Below, piece after piece: positions 6,618 through 15,048 of a DNA stretch of 51,376 nucleotides. The position numbers and the translations under genes are program-made. The notes beneath the pieces were generated by a model. That model made no database searches. It saw only the letters and a list, made by a program, of their open reading frames with translations, and was not told the DNA's origin. Origin of the DNA: Victivallales bacterium (lineage in GTDB: Bacteria; Verrucomicrobiota; Lentisphaeria; Oligosphaerales; Oligosphaeraceae); contig JAFXUD010000006.1 in the NCBI GenBank assembly GCA_017535315.1, positions 1 through 51,376 of the forward strand, read 5' to 3'. Each line of letters starts with the position of its first letter. Position 1 is the first letter of the stretch.

Positions 6618-9413
6618 TTATGCGTTTGTGGTAGGGGGCTTCGGAGTGGATGCATTGACACTCTGGGTGTACTTGCACTTGGGATATGCAGAGCAGGCGA
6701 TAAAACTGCGGCCACGGGAGAAGCGGCGCACCAGTTGAGCGCCACACAACGGGCAGGGCATGTCAAGCGCATTGTCCTTCGACTGTGGTTGTGGCATGTT
6801 CAAGTTTTTGGTGCGGGCTTGGTAGTCGGGAATCTGGTCTGCATATTTGGCGATGGTTTTCATCAGAGCTGTCATCTGTTTGGACGTAAGGGTTCCCCTT
6901 TGTTCAAACTGCTGCCTGATGGAGTCAACGAAGGACTGGTCGTTGAAGCGACCGCGCGGGGTTTTCCATTTGTCAGGGGCGATTTCACTGGCCAGCTCCA
7001 GCAGAGTTTTGATCGTGTTCTTGTCCGAGTCGGACATCTCCTGCGGTGGCGGCACGACAATCGGCTCCTCTTCAGTTTGCGGGAGCGTGGCGGCCAAATC
7101 GGAAGTCAGCTTCTGGTAGTCAGGAATCATCGCAGAATAGTTGGCGGCCAGCTTGAGCAGTGCACGGGATTGGGCCTCGCTCAAGGCTTTTCCGCTTTCA
7201 GTCTGTTTGGCAAGTGACTTGATGAATCTACCGTCATCAAAACGCCTTTTTTTACCTGATGCGGCGGGGGTGCTGAACTTCAGCTTGGACATGGCGTTCA
7301 GCAGTGCTAGTGCCTCTGGTGCGACGGGGATTTTCATGCTTTCCTCCGAGCGCTTGATTTCCGCGAGAATCGCCTCGGTTTCCGTGTCAAGCCCATTGTC
7401 GTGCATGACCTGGATGATTTCGGGATGATCTTTTGAATAGCGCAGGGCAGTCGTCAACAGGGCGTTCCATTGACGTTCTGAAAGCGTGTTGCGGGTGGCA
7501 AGGTGTTCACGGATGCTTTCCATGAACTTGGCGTCATCGTATTTTCGATGACCTTTCGAGACAGGCTCCGCATATTTGAAGTCTGGCGGGAAGCACTTGA
7601 GGATGTTTTCAACCACCGTTGCATTGTCGGACGACCCAGAGAGGGAGTGCATGCCCAGCCATGTCTTGAATCTTTCGTAGAACTCATTGAGCATTGCAAT
7701 CCAATTCAGATGTCCCTCTTCAATCTGGTCCAGCTCATTTTCCATCTCCGCCGTGAACTTGACCTCGAACAGGGTTTGAATCTGCTTGAGGAGGAAGTCG
7801 CAGACTTTGAATCCCAGTTCCGTCGGAACTAGGCTGCCGCCGCTTTTGCTCACATATTCGCGCTCCTGGATGGTGTTGACCGTTGTGGCGTATGTGGATG
7901 GGCGGCCGACCCCATTTTGTTCCAGGGCCTTGACGAGCGAGGCTTCCGAATAGCGCGGCGGCGGCTGGGAGAAGGTCTGTTCGCGCTTCAGTTCCACCAA
8001 GTTGCAAGGAGTGCCAAGAGGAAGTTTTGGAAGGGTATTCAGGAGTGGGTCGTCATCTTCTTCTCCAACCTCGCGGAACTTGTAGGCCATGAGGAAGCCA
8101 GGGAAGATGGTTTCGCGGGCGGTTGCGCGGAAGGTGCAGGTGATGCCAGTGGAGTTGTCCTGCTTGACGGTAAGGCCGTTGGCGTTTACTGTGGCTAGAT
8201 TGCCGCCCTGGCTGTCCACCTCGATGAGGTGGTCCATCTGCCTTGCGGGGGCCATTTGGCTGGCGATGAAGCGGTTCCAGATAATCGTGTAAACCTTGAG
8301 CTGTTGGGAGGTCAGGTGTCCTTTGATGAGCTCTGGGGCATATTGCATGCTGGTCGGACGGATGGCCTCATGGGCCTCCTGCGCGTTTTTGTTTGCGCGG
8401 TAGATGTTGGGTTTGGCTGGAACGTATTCACGCCCGTATTTTGTCGAGATATACTCCAGCGCTTGTGCCTGCGCCTCCTTCGAGATGTTGAAGGAGTCGG
8501 TTCGCATGTAAGTGATGAGACCGACCTGTCCGCTGCCCAGGTCGATGCCTTCATAGAGTTCTTGGGCGATGCGCATGGTCTGGGAGGCTCCTAGCCCAAG
8601 GTTGCTGCCTGCTGCCTGCTGGAGCGTACTGGTGATGAAGGGCGGCGGCGGGTTCTTGGTCCTGGGCGTCGAGGTGACTTTGCTTACGGCGTGAAGCACT
8701 CCGCTGGACTGCAAGGCATCCGCCACTCTCGCGGCATCTTCTCCATTAGAGATTTTGACGTTGCTGCCGTTGATTTTGGCAAGGCGTGCTTTTAGTGTGG
8801 ATTTGGGTGAATTGGTTTCAAAGCGTGCATCCAGGTTCCAGGATTCGACTGGCACGAAAGCCTGGATTTCCCGTTCGCGTTCCACGACCAGGCGCAAGGC
8901 GACGGTTTGGACTCGTCCCGCGCTGGTTGCTCCATGGATGTTTCGCCATAGAAGGGGGGAGACCTGATAGCCGACGATGCGGTCCAGGACACGGCGTGCC
9001 TGCTGTGCATCCACCATGTTCAAGTCAAGTTGTCCTGGCTTCTGGAAGGAGTTCTGAATGGCGCTTTGAGTGATTTCGTGAAAGGTGATTCTATGGAAGT
9101 CGGCTTTGCTGGATGGCTTCAAGACCTCTTCCAGATGCCAGGCAATGGCCTCCCCCTCTCTATCAGGGTCGGTTGCCAGGTAGATGTCGGAGGCGTTTTT
9201 GGCCGCCTGCTTCAACTGGACCATGATTTTTTTGCCGTTGGGCGTCAATTCATATGCAGGGGTGAAGTTATGGTCAACATCCACGCCAAGGGAATGCTCA
9301 GGCAAATCGCGTATGTGCCCTTGGGAGGCCAATACCTGCACGGAATTGCCCAGGAAACGGGTGATGGTTTTTGCTTTGGTCGGTGATTCAACAATGACTA
9401 GTTTCGAGCTCAT
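6618..9413 (-). CDS. topA: DNA topoisomerase I with triple-repeat C-terminal insertion
   Basis: The protein has 931 aa. The Toprim domain (1 to about 140) contains V-E-S-P-T-K-A-K and D-P-D-R-E-G-E-A. The catalytic tyrosine sits in G-L-I-T-Y-M-R-T-D-S near residue 310. A single C4 zinc ribbon (C-P-x-C-G.....C-x-x-Y-P-x-C) lies at about 885-919. Between core and zinc ribbon (about 600-866; bases about 6815-7610) are three copies of a ~65-aa helical unit of pattern R-[FY]-[DN]-D-x-x-F-[MIV]-x-S-[IL]...L-[ST]-x-x-Q-x-x-A-L-x-x-x-A-x-x-Y, which replaces the extra zinc ribbons common in TopA. It relaxes negative supercoils. The ATG at 9413 has AAAGGA upstream; longer in-frame starts lack homology. 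dprA upstream is a widespread arrangement. Confidence 0.96.
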   Translation of the reverse strand: MSSKLVIVESPTKAKTITRFLGNSVQVLASQGHIRDLPEHSLGVDVDHNFTPAYELTPNGKKIMVQLKQAAKNASDIYLATDPDREGEAIAWHLEEVLKPSSKADFHRITFHEITQSAIQNSFQKPGQLDLNMVDAQQARRVLDRIVGYQVSPLLWRNIHGATSAGRVQTVALRLVVEREREIQAFVPVESWNLDARFETNSPKSTLKARLAKINGSNVKISNGEDAARVADALQSSGVLHAVSKVTSTPRTKNPPPPFITSTLQQAAGSNLGLGASQTMRIAQELYEGIDLGSGQVGLITYMRTDSFNISKEAQAQALEYISTKYGREYVPAKPNIYRANKNAQEAHEAIRPTSMQYAPELIKGHLTSQQLKVYTIIWNRFIASQMAPARQMDHLIEVDSQGGNLATVNANGLTVKQDNSTGITCTFRATARETIFPGFLMAYKFREVGEEDDDPLLNTLPKLPLGTPCNLVELKREQTFSQPPPRYSEASLVKALEQNGVGRPSTYATTVNTIQEREYVSKSGGSLVPTELGFKVCDFLLKQIQTLFEVKFTAEMENELDQIEEGHLNWIAMLNEFYERFKTWLGMHSLSGSSDNATVVENILKCFPPDFKYAEPVSKGHRKYDDAKFMESIREHLATRNTLSERQWNALLTTALRYSKDHPEIIQVMHDNGLDTETEAILAEIKRSEESMKIPVAPEALALLNAMSKLKFSTPAASGKKRRFDDGRFIKSLAKQTESGKALSEAQSRALLKLAANYSAMIPDYQKLTSDLAATLPQTEEEPIVVPPPQEMSDSDKNTIKTLLELASEIAPDKWKTPRGRFNDQSFVDSIRQQFEQRGTLTSKQMTALMKTIAKYADQIPDYQARTKNLNMPQPQSKDNALDMPCPLCGAQLVRRFSRGRSFIACSAYPKCKYTQSVNASTPKPPTTNA

Positions 9414-9553
9414 CAGTATTCCTTTATGTTGGAAAAGAGAATTTTGATATATAATATATAGCAATAGAGTTTTTTTTCTACTTTTCTGATGGGAAACAGG
9501 CTTGATGACCGCAAATCGTGGGTGAATTTCCCCGTCTTTTATCGTCGTTGGCC

Positions 9554-10675
9554 CTATGCAAGGGACTTGAGTTTTCTGCCAGGGAGTTGTTTGATAAGTC
9601 TTTTCAGTTCCAGAGTGAGAAGGGCGGCACTGACGCATGTCGGCTCTTCATCTGCATTGTCGATGATTTCATCGATGTCGGTATGCCCTGCCTGAATGAG
9701 GTTCCAGAGTTTCTGCTCCAGGTCTGAAAGTCCTGTCGGAGTAGGGGGAGCCAGCGGGGTGGATTGTCTTTCCTTTGGTGGCGGCTTCATTCCAGGCAGT
9801 CCTGTGAATTCGTTGATGACATCTGCGAAACTCTCTGTCAGGACAGCACCGTCCCGCAGGAGGGCATGGCATCCTTTTGAAAAGGCGGAGTCGGCCTGTC
9901 CTGGCACGGCGAAAACCGTCCTGTTCTGCTCAAGTGCCTGTGCGGCTGTAATGAGACTGCCAGATTTTATGCCCGCCTCCACGACGATGACGCCGCGTGT
10001 CATGCCAGAGATGATTCTGTTCCTCATGGGAAAGGTGTGCCTGTCGGCGCGGAACATCATGGGAAACTCTGAAACCACGGCGCCAGATGCGTTGACAATG
10101 GCGTTTGCCAGGCCGATGTTTTCTGGCGGATAGATATTGTACAGGCCGCTGCCGATGACGGCTATGGTTTTCCCGCCTGCATTCAGGGTGGCCGCATGTG
10201 CGGCGGAATCAATGCCGCGCGCCAGCCCCGATACCACTACGGCCCCTGCATAGCTGGCATCCCGTGCAAGGTTGGAGGCCATGCGAATACCATAGCTGGT
10301 GGCTCCTCTGGAACCAACGACACCAACGGATATTTCTGATTGTTGCAAAGATTGCAATGAACCACGCAGATACAGGCAGATCGGCGGATCATGTATCTCT
10401 TTCAATAAAGGTGGGTATTCGCTATCTTCTTCCGTGATAATGCGGACACCAGCTTGGTAGGCCATCCTCTGCTCTGCAACAGGGTCGCAGTAACGCTGCC
10501 AGTCGTGGACAATGGGAGCCAGTTTTATTCCTATTCCTGGAAGACGGCACAGTTCATCTGTTGAAGCGGCCAATGCTGCCTCAGGGCTGCCAAAATAGGC
10601 GACGAGTGCTTGTTTCCTGCCTGGACCTATCCCTGGCAGCATGTTGAGGGTAATAAGCGCTTCACGATGATTCAT
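9554..10675 (-). CDS. dprA: DNA-processing protein DprA (Smf)
   Basis: The protein has 373 aa. A helix-hairpin-helix region (M-L-P-G-I-G-P-G-R and L-P-G-I-G, residues about 13-50) is followed by the Rossmann-like DNA_processg_A domain (about 80-290) with G-S-R-x-x-[ST]-x-Y-G, S-G-L-A-R-G-I-D-S-x-A-H, F-P-M-R-N-R-I-I-S-G and G-S-L-I-T-A. A C-terminal winged-helix domain (about 315-373) completes it. DprA loads RecA on incoming single-stranded DNA during transformation; in non-competent bacteria its role is less clear. A promoter lies 58 bases upstream. The 140-bp gap to topA (9414-9553) shows no further gene, and the two are probably cotranscribed. The pseudopilins elsewhere in the window are not evidence of competence pili. 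Confidence 0.96.
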   Translation of the reverse strand: MNHREALITLNMLPGIGPGRKQALVAYFGSPEAALAASTDELCRLPGIGIKLAPIVHDWQRYCDPVAEQRMAYQAGVRIITEEDSEYPPLLKEIHDPPICLYLRGSLQSLQQSEISVGVVGSRGATSYGIRMASNLARDASYAGAVVVSGLARGIDSAAHAATLNAGGKTIAVIGSGLYNIYPPENIGLANAIVNASGAVVSEFPMMFRADRHTFPMRNRIISGMTRGVIVVEAGIKSGSLITAAQALEQNRTVFAVPGQADSAFSKGCHALLRDGAVLTESFADVINEFTGLPGMKPPPKERQSTPLAPPTPTGLSDLEQKLWNLIQAGHTDIDEIIDNADEEPTCVSAALLTLELKRLIKQLPGRKLKSLA

Positions 10676-10732
10676 GGCCGATTATTGAGCTATTATTGAT
10701 TTGTTTTGCTTTTCTATTCTTAAAATAGTATT

Positions 10733-10760
10733 AATATATGTATTTATTGATCTCTGTCAA
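10733..10760 (-). promoter_or_regulatory. Sigma70-type promoter for dprA-topA
   Basis: On the minus strand TTGACA (10755-10760) and TATATT (10733-10738) are separated by 16 bases. The flanking DNA is very AT-rich. It would start the dprA-topA-glycosyltransferase-DUF6785 run with a leader of about 50 bases. Confidence 0.65.
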
Positions 10761-10918
10761 ATGCTATTTATTATCTTTTTTAGATTTGAAAAAGTGAAAT
10801 CTCGATATTATATTTGGGGTGGTTGGGTGGGGGTGGACCACCCTATGTGAGTTGGATGACGCGTGGTCAACCAAAAAACGGGAATTATACATTTGAGTCG
10901 CCTGAATATACTCTCTGT

Positions 10919-11170
10919 TAGGTTCTCTAGGGTTAGTCCTCAAGGTCTGCTAGGGAGTAAGTCTTCTAGGGTAAGTCCGCTAGGTCCTCTAGGGTAAGTC
11001 CGCTAGGTTTTCTAGGTCTGCTAGGGAGTAAGTTTTCTAGGGTAAGTCCGCTAGGTCCTCTAGGTCTGCTAGGGAGTAAGTTTTCTAGGAGGTAAGTCTT
11101 CTAGGTTGTTTTGGTCTTTTGTCAGCATCGGCAATGTCTGCACGTCATCGTTGTGGTAAGTCTTCTAGGT
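10919..11170. repeat. CTAGG-rich irregular tandem array
   Basis: About 15 CTAGG cores occur in 250 bases, spaced mostly by 9, 14 or 16 bases, with recurrent blocks such as ctagggtaagtccg and ctagggagtaagtttt. It lies between divergent dprA and the GH39-like gene. The rest of this 650-bp gap holds a G-rich stretch (about 10812-10844) and the two promoters. A smaller CTAG cluster occurs at 27968-28010. Confidence 0.85.
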
Positions 11171-11209
11171 TGTTTAGGTCTTTTGTCAATTCTTGGGGAA
11201 CAGGGCGAA

Positions 11210-11237
11210 TTGCAAAAGCGTATTATCGAATTATAAT
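11210..11237 (+). promoter_or_regulatory. Sigma70-type promoter for the GH39-like gene
   Basis: TTGCAA (11210-11215), 16 bases, then a perfect TATAAT (11232-11237). Transcription would begin near 11244, which rules out in-frame starts before that point and supports the ATG at 11328 with a leader of about 84 bases. Confidence 0.75.
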
Positions 11238-11327
11238 ATGTTAATTTCTATATTTCTTGTTGTGTTTGTTATAGAAGAACTACATGAAAATCGATGGCTT
11301 ATTTGTTTTTTTATGGAGAAGAATTTG

Positions 11328-12704
11328 ATGAGGGCTCATATTGAAATTGCTTATCCGTTGCTGGGCGAGTTGGTTTTGAAGACGGCGGCTTCGACGGGGC
11401 GTGAATGCTGGACGCTTGGATGCGAGACGCTGGATCGCGACTATGCGGATTTTGATGCGTACAAAGGGTATATTCCGCAACTGGCGGTGGGGACACTTCG
11501 TTTTCAGGCTGGATGGGCGAAGACGGAGAAGACGCCAGGCGTCTATGACTTCTCCTGGCTGGATGCACAGGTGGATGTGGCGATTTCAATGGGAATGAAT
11601 CCCCTTCTGGAGACTGGCTACGGCAATTCAATCTATCCAGGCGGAGGCGGCCCCGACATTGGCTGCGGGCTGCCGACAGGGGAAGGACGCCAGGCGTATT
11701 TCCGCTGGGTGCGGGAAATGGTGAGGCATTTCCGCGGGCGGGTGCGTGACTACGCAATGTGGAATGAACCTGACAGTGGACGGCAGAACCAGACTGATGT
11801 GGAGATTGTGGAGTTCAATATCGACACGGCCCGTGTCATTCGTGAGGAATTGCCCGATGCGCGCATAGGGGCTTTATCGATTGCGGATTTTTCCAATGTA
11901 TTGCGTTTTGGACGCTATATTAACCTCTTCCATGAGCGTGGTGCCCTGAATGAATTTGATTGGTTCATTTTCCACTCCTATAAAAGCAACCCTGACTATA
12001 TAGGGGATGTTTACCGCACTATGAAATCAACACTTGCGTTCTACGGAGCACGCGGAAAGCTGCGTCAGGGTGAAGCAGGATGTCCTTCTGAACTGACGAC
12101 ACGTTTTGCCATGCGCGGCTATGACTGGACTGAACTCAGCCAGTGCAAATGGGATCTGCGTCATTATATCACCGATCATGCACTCGGAGTGGATTCCTCG
12201 ATTTTCACCATTTGCGATTTCAATCATCCGCAGCGCATCAAGGGCGGGCCAGGCGGTGAAATCAACCGCAAGGGGCTGTTGCTGGCGGACGCGGAACATC
12301 GCGTCATCCGCCCAAAGCAGTCATTCCACGCGATGCGCTGCATGACAACGCTCTTTGATGCGGACACTCTACCAGTGGAAGGTAGCAAGGTCAACGTCCT
12401 TGCAGAGCGGTTCAGTACTGCATACGCGTGGCGGCGCAGGGAGACGGGTGACGGTGTGCTGGCCTATTGGGACCGAAGCGAGGTTCCTGGCAATGGCACG
12501 CAGCCTGGCACGGCGGTGGTTGTCACGCGCGATTTTTCCTTCAAGGAGCCTGTCTTAGTCGATCCCGTGACTGGTCGAGTTTTCGAGATTCCCGCTGATT
12601 GTATTCGGCGGGACGGTGATTTGCAGTGGTTCCTTGATTTGCCGTGGCTTGATTCGCCGTTGGTGATTGTGGAACGTCGTGCTTTTGGCTGCATTATGAG
12701 ATGA
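11328..12704 (+). CDS. GH39-like TIM-barrel glycoside hydrolase
   Basis: The protein has 458 aa from the ATG at 11328, which has GGAG 9 bases upstream. The barrel begins R-F-Q-A-G-W-A and P-G-V-Y-D-F-S-W-L-D, typical of clan GH-A. The acid/base glutamate is in Y-A-M-W-N-E-P-D (N-E-P motif, about residue 145), and a likely nucleophile is the Glu in L-R-Q-G-E-A-G-C-P-S (about residue 250). A beta-rich C-terminal part follows (about 360-458). There is no signal peptide at this start, so it should be intracellular; starting upstream would add a hydrophobic stretch but falls before the predicted transcription start. Substrate is unknown (beta-xyloside or related). Family level (GH39 or a neighbour) is inference. 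Confidence 0.75.
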   Translation: MRAHIEIAYPLLGELVLKTAASTGRECWTLGCETLDRDYADFDAYKGYIPQLAVGTLRFQAGWAKTEKTPGVYDFSWLDAQVDVAISMGMNPLLETGYGNSIYPGGGGPDIGCGLPTGEGRQAYFRWVREMVRHFRGRVRDYAMWNEPDSGRQNQTDVEIVEFNIDTARVIREELPDARIGALSIADFSNVLRFGRYINLFHERGALNEFDWFIFHSYKSNPDYIGDVYRTMKSTLAFYGARGKLRQGEAGCPSELTTRFAMRGYDWTELSQCKWDLRHYITDHALGVDSSIFTICDFNHPQRIKGGPGGEINRKGLLLADAEHRVIRPKQSFHAMRCMTTLFDADTLPVEGSKVNVLAERFSTAYAWRRRETGDGVLAYWDRSEVPGNGTQPGTAVVVTRDFSFKEPVLVDPVTGRVFEIPADCIRRDGDLQWFLDLPWLDSPLVIVERRAFGCIMR

Positions 12705-12725
12705 TGAGATAATTCCTCTCTCATC
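12703..12725. other. 7-bp hairpin between convergent genes
   Basis: GATGAGA (12703-12709) pairs with TCTCATC (12719-12725) around a 9-base loop, starting in the stop codon of the GH39-like gene. It lies between that gene and the convergent small protein gene (12774-13217). There is no long U-run, so it is only a possible weak bidirectional terminator. Confidence 0.4.
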
Positions 12726-12773
12726 GAAATGCGTCAGAATTGGTGAAGGAACACGGAGAGACAGGCGCTTCCG

Positions 12774-13217
12774 TTATTGTTGGACTTCCATAAGGGAGGA
12801 TACTTTGAAGGAGTCTTTGATACCTTCAATGGTGAAGAGGTAGTCCTTTTTGCGTTTGGTGCTGAACACCTTGACTTCAAAGAATACCTCGTTATTTGCA
12901 CTGCGCGTGAGTTTTCGGTATTCCTTTATTTCGGCTGGGCAGAAGTCCTGCTCCGTGAAAAACCTCTTCAAGTAGTTGCGGTTGAATGCCATCGCATCGC
13001 CAGAGCCGAAGAACTCGTAAAGTCCACGTTGGTCATTGCTTGCAATGGCGTTAAGCACCTTTTCCATGAACGCCTGGATGTCGGCCTGGTTTTCCATAAC
13101 CTCTACCTTTGCCTCCTTGTAGGCTGCGAGGGGGTCGGTGACGTAGGAATGCCATAGGCCAGTAGCAATCAAGGCCAATACGGCAAGCACAATCCACTTG
13201 ATTCTCTGTTTCTTCAT
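12774..13217 (-). CDS. Small membrane-anchored protein, pseudopilin-cassette paralogue A
   Basis: The protein has 147 aa and an unknown function. One N-terminal membrane segment (about 9-27) follows K-K-Q-R-I-K, so the rest should face the periplasm. The soluble part shares a pattern with the proteins at 14112 and 14547: an amphipathic helix (V-L-N-A-I-A-S-N-D-Q-R-G-L-Y-E-F), a D-F-C-P-A-E-I turn, and closing strands (Y-L-F-T-I-E-G-I...F-K-V-S-S-L). Helix plus curved sheet recalls NTF2-like or DUF4878-type folds, but this is inference. There is no lipobox. It lies 30 bp downstream of a pseudopilin gene and is the last gene of the cassette. Confidence 0.7.
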   Translation of the reverse strand: MKKQRIKWIVLAVLALIATGLWHSYVTDPLAAYKEAKVEVMENQADIQAFMEKVLNAIASNDQRGLYEFFGSGDAMAFNRNYLKRFFTEQDFCPAEIKEYRKLTRSANNEVFFEVKVFSTKRKKDYLFTIEGIKDSFKVSSLMEVQQ

Positions 13218-13247
13218 GTTATCTTCTTTCCCTCTTGAGATGAGCGA

Positions 13248-14018
13248 TTAATTTTCTGCGTAAACGGCCTCCTGGCTTTTGGTGAGAAGCCAGTATTTTG
13301 TGTTGGTGCGAACCCAGCCGATGTTATTGTTGACCTCGTTGGTGGAGGTCCCCAGTTTTTCAGGGCGTTCACTGGAGACGTGTCCATCAGCCCAGCCGAT
13401 GTTGGTCATGCCGCCATGGCGAAACTGCGAGTTGGGGGACATGGCGCTGACAGTGTACCAGTTGACACACTTGTCATACGGATAGAGGCGGATGACATAG
13501 CCGTAGGAGGCGTCCCAGGCATAATCGAAGGTATCGCCGAAGAGAATCTTGCTGGAGGCGCTGTCAACTGAGCTGATGAGAACGGGGGAGGATTTTCCAG
13601 ACCAGCCGACATTGCCGTTCATGCCGTATCCTCCGCCGAAGCACCAGCCATTTTTGTTTTGGCAGTCGGTGACGAAGTTCTTGATGGCGGGGCAGAGCTT
13701 GACGTTGAAGTCGTCGGCGAAATAGGTGCTGATGAGACCTTTTCCTTTCAGGTTGTACTCGCGTTCCCCGATGTCGCCTGTTCCGTTCCATGCAGTTCCG
13801 TCGCAGCATTTGACGGCGTCGTTGATGGGGGCGAGGGTGCTGTCGTTGTCATCTGCGTACTGGATGGCGGCCAGTCCGTGCTGCTTCAGGTTGTTGACGC
13901 AACTGATGGTGCGCGCCTTCTCGCGCGCTTTGCTTAGGGCTGGCAAAAGCATTGCCGCGAGGATGGCGATTATTGCTATCACGACCAGCAGTTCGATGAG
14001 GGTGAATCTCTTTCTCAT
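13248..14018 (-). CDS. Type II secretion-like pseudopilin, H-X9-DG type (B)
   Basis: The protein has 256 aa. A short basic leader M-R-K-R precedes [16 protein letters not shown], the prepilin peptidase site and N-methylation helix with its Glu5 equivalent. Next comes the [11 protein letters not shown] segment and a C-terminal domain with W-A-D-G-H-V near residue 215. This large-C-domain form is multiplied in Lentisphaerota, Planctomycetes and Verrucomicrobia; its role there is largely unknown. Cysteines (C-C near residue 75) may form disulfides. The ATG at 14018 puts the leader at the usual length; upstream in-frame codons are spurious. AAAGGAT lies upstream. It is flanked by paralogous small proteins. 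Confidence 0.88.
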   Translation of the reverse strand: MRKRFTLIELLVVIAIIAILAAMLLPALSKAREKARTISCVNNLKQHGLAAIQYADDNDSTLAPINDAVKCCDGTAWNGTGDIGEREYNLKGKGLISTYFADDFNVKLCPAIKNFVTDCQNKNGWCFGGGYGMNGNVGWSGKSSPVLISSVDSASSKILFGDTFDYAWDASYGYVIRLYPYDKCVNWYTVSAMSPNSQFRHGGMTNIGWADGHVSSERPEKLGTSTNEVNNNIGWVRTNTKYWLLTKSQEAVYAEN

Positions 14019-14111
14019 AAAACGATTATCCTTTTGGGTTTTGAGAACGCCTTTCAATAGGCGAATGAGCGGATGTAAGCCTTTGATTAACCAATCCTAA
14101 TTTGTTTGTTT

Positions 14112-14537
14112 TTAACGAATACCTTCGATGAGATATTTGCCTTTTCGCTGGATGAGGTTGAACTCGTAATCCTTGTCGCGGGGTTGCGAGTGGACGATGA
14201 CGGCAATGCCTCCAAGGGTGCTTTTCTCGTTTTTGCGAGCGCCCGTGATGTTCGCTGGCATGAACTCGTCTCCTTTGAAAAGCTCCTCTGTGTATGCCTC
14301 CAGCATGACTTCGTCACGATTTGACATGACGGGGAGGAGTTTTTTTGCACTCTTGGACTTGATGGCCGCCAGGGCGGCCTCGACAGTCGCCTTGACGGAC
14401 GGCTCTATCGCCTCGGGGGCGAGCAGATTCGTAGCCTTCAGTTCAGTATTTGGCGCGGGGGACAGCTTGATGGTGGCAAGCATTCCCGCTGCCGCGACAA
14501 GTACGATGATAAGCCAGATGGTTCCTTTTGATTTCAT
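14112..14537 (-). CDS. Small membrane-anchored protein, pseudopilin-cassette paralogue B
   Basis: The protein has 141 aa and is unrecognised. An N-terminal membrane segment (about 6-24) is followed by a linker and a small alpha/beta domain that aligns with its two neighbours: A-A-L-A-A-I-K-S-K-S-A-K-K-L, then E-F-M-P-A-N-I, then Y-E-F-N-L-I-Q-R-K-G-K-Y-L-I-E-G-I. It is the most divergent of the three. It lies 9 bp after the 14547 gene and 93 bp before the next pseudopilin. A periplasmic partner or chaperone role for pseudopilins is only an inference from context. Confidence 0.7.
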   Translation of the reverse strand: MKSKGTIWLIIVLVAAAGMLATIKLSPAPNTELKATNLLAPEAIEPSVKATVEAALAAIKSKSAKKLLPVMSNRDEVMLEAYTEELFKGDEFMPANITGARKNEKSTLGGIAVIVHSQPRDKDYEFNLIQRKGKYLIEGIR

Positions 14538-14546
14538 AGGTGACTC

Positions 14547-15008
14547 CTAAATCCCTTCAGGCAGCTTTCGCCAACTGCCGATTTCGCTGACCTTGTATTC
14601 GCCCATGCCGTTTTTCAGCATCACGAACTGGTAGTTCTGCCCTTTTTTCTCGCTACGATAGTAGAAGGATATGTTGTCGCTCCTGTGGCTGTGGGCCAGT
14701 TTGCCTGTCGCCTTCAGTTCCAACGGGAGTAGATCCGAATCATTGACCAAGGGACCGAACATCTTCTGGTATTCCGTTCCGTCCCTGATGAGCATCATTT
14801 CATAGAGCCTCTTCTGGTCTTTTCGAGCAAGAGCTTCCAGGATTTCCGTCATGGCCGCACTTGCATCATCCAGTCCCTCGGTGACGGGCTCGAATCTCTT
14901 CAATTCCTTGAGATAGCCAGGCGTGTACCAGAGCCATACGGCCAGAATCGCCAAGAGGATTAGGATGACGCAGTATGCCGTGTAGCGTCTATTCCATTTC
15001 ATTTTCAT
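14547..15008 (-). CDS. Small membrane-anchored protein, pseudopilin-cassette paralogue C
   Basis: The protein has 153 aa with a single membrane anchor (about 10-29) after a basic start (M-K-M-K-W-N-R-R). The soluble region repeats the family pattern: I-L-E-A-L-A-R-K-D-Q-K-R-L-Y-E-M (helix), D-L-L-P-L-E-L-K, and Y-Q-F-V-M-L-K-N-G-M-G-E-Y-K-V-S-E-I. The match to the 12774 protein is clear by eye (A-x-x-D-Q-[RK]-[GR]-L-Y-E). It follows a pseudopilin gene after 40 bp and precedes paralogue B by 9 bp, so all belong to one transcription unit. Confidence 0.72.
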   Translation of the reverse strand: MKMKWNRRYTAYCVILILLAILAVWLWYTPGYLKELKRFEPVTEGLDDASAAMTEILEALARKDQKRLYEMMLIRDGTEYQKMFGPLVNDSDLLPLELKATGKLAHSHRSDNISFYYRSEKKGQNYQFVMLKNGMGEYKVSEIGSWRKLPEGI

Positions 15009-15048
15009 GGTGTATTTTTCCTTGAATGAAACTGGGTTGGAAAATTCC

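Noticed and set aside
10812-10844. G-quadruplex upstream of dprA
   Set aside because: G-rich (ggggtggttgggtgggggtgg) but with only two clean runs of three or more on consistent spacing; noted without a claim.
11193-11327. Longer N-terminus for the GH39-like gene
   Set aside because: It begins before the predicted transcription start (about 11244) and overlaps the promoter.
12774-15008. Small cassette proteins as lipoproteins
   Set aside because: None has a lipobox Cys after the hydrophobic segment.
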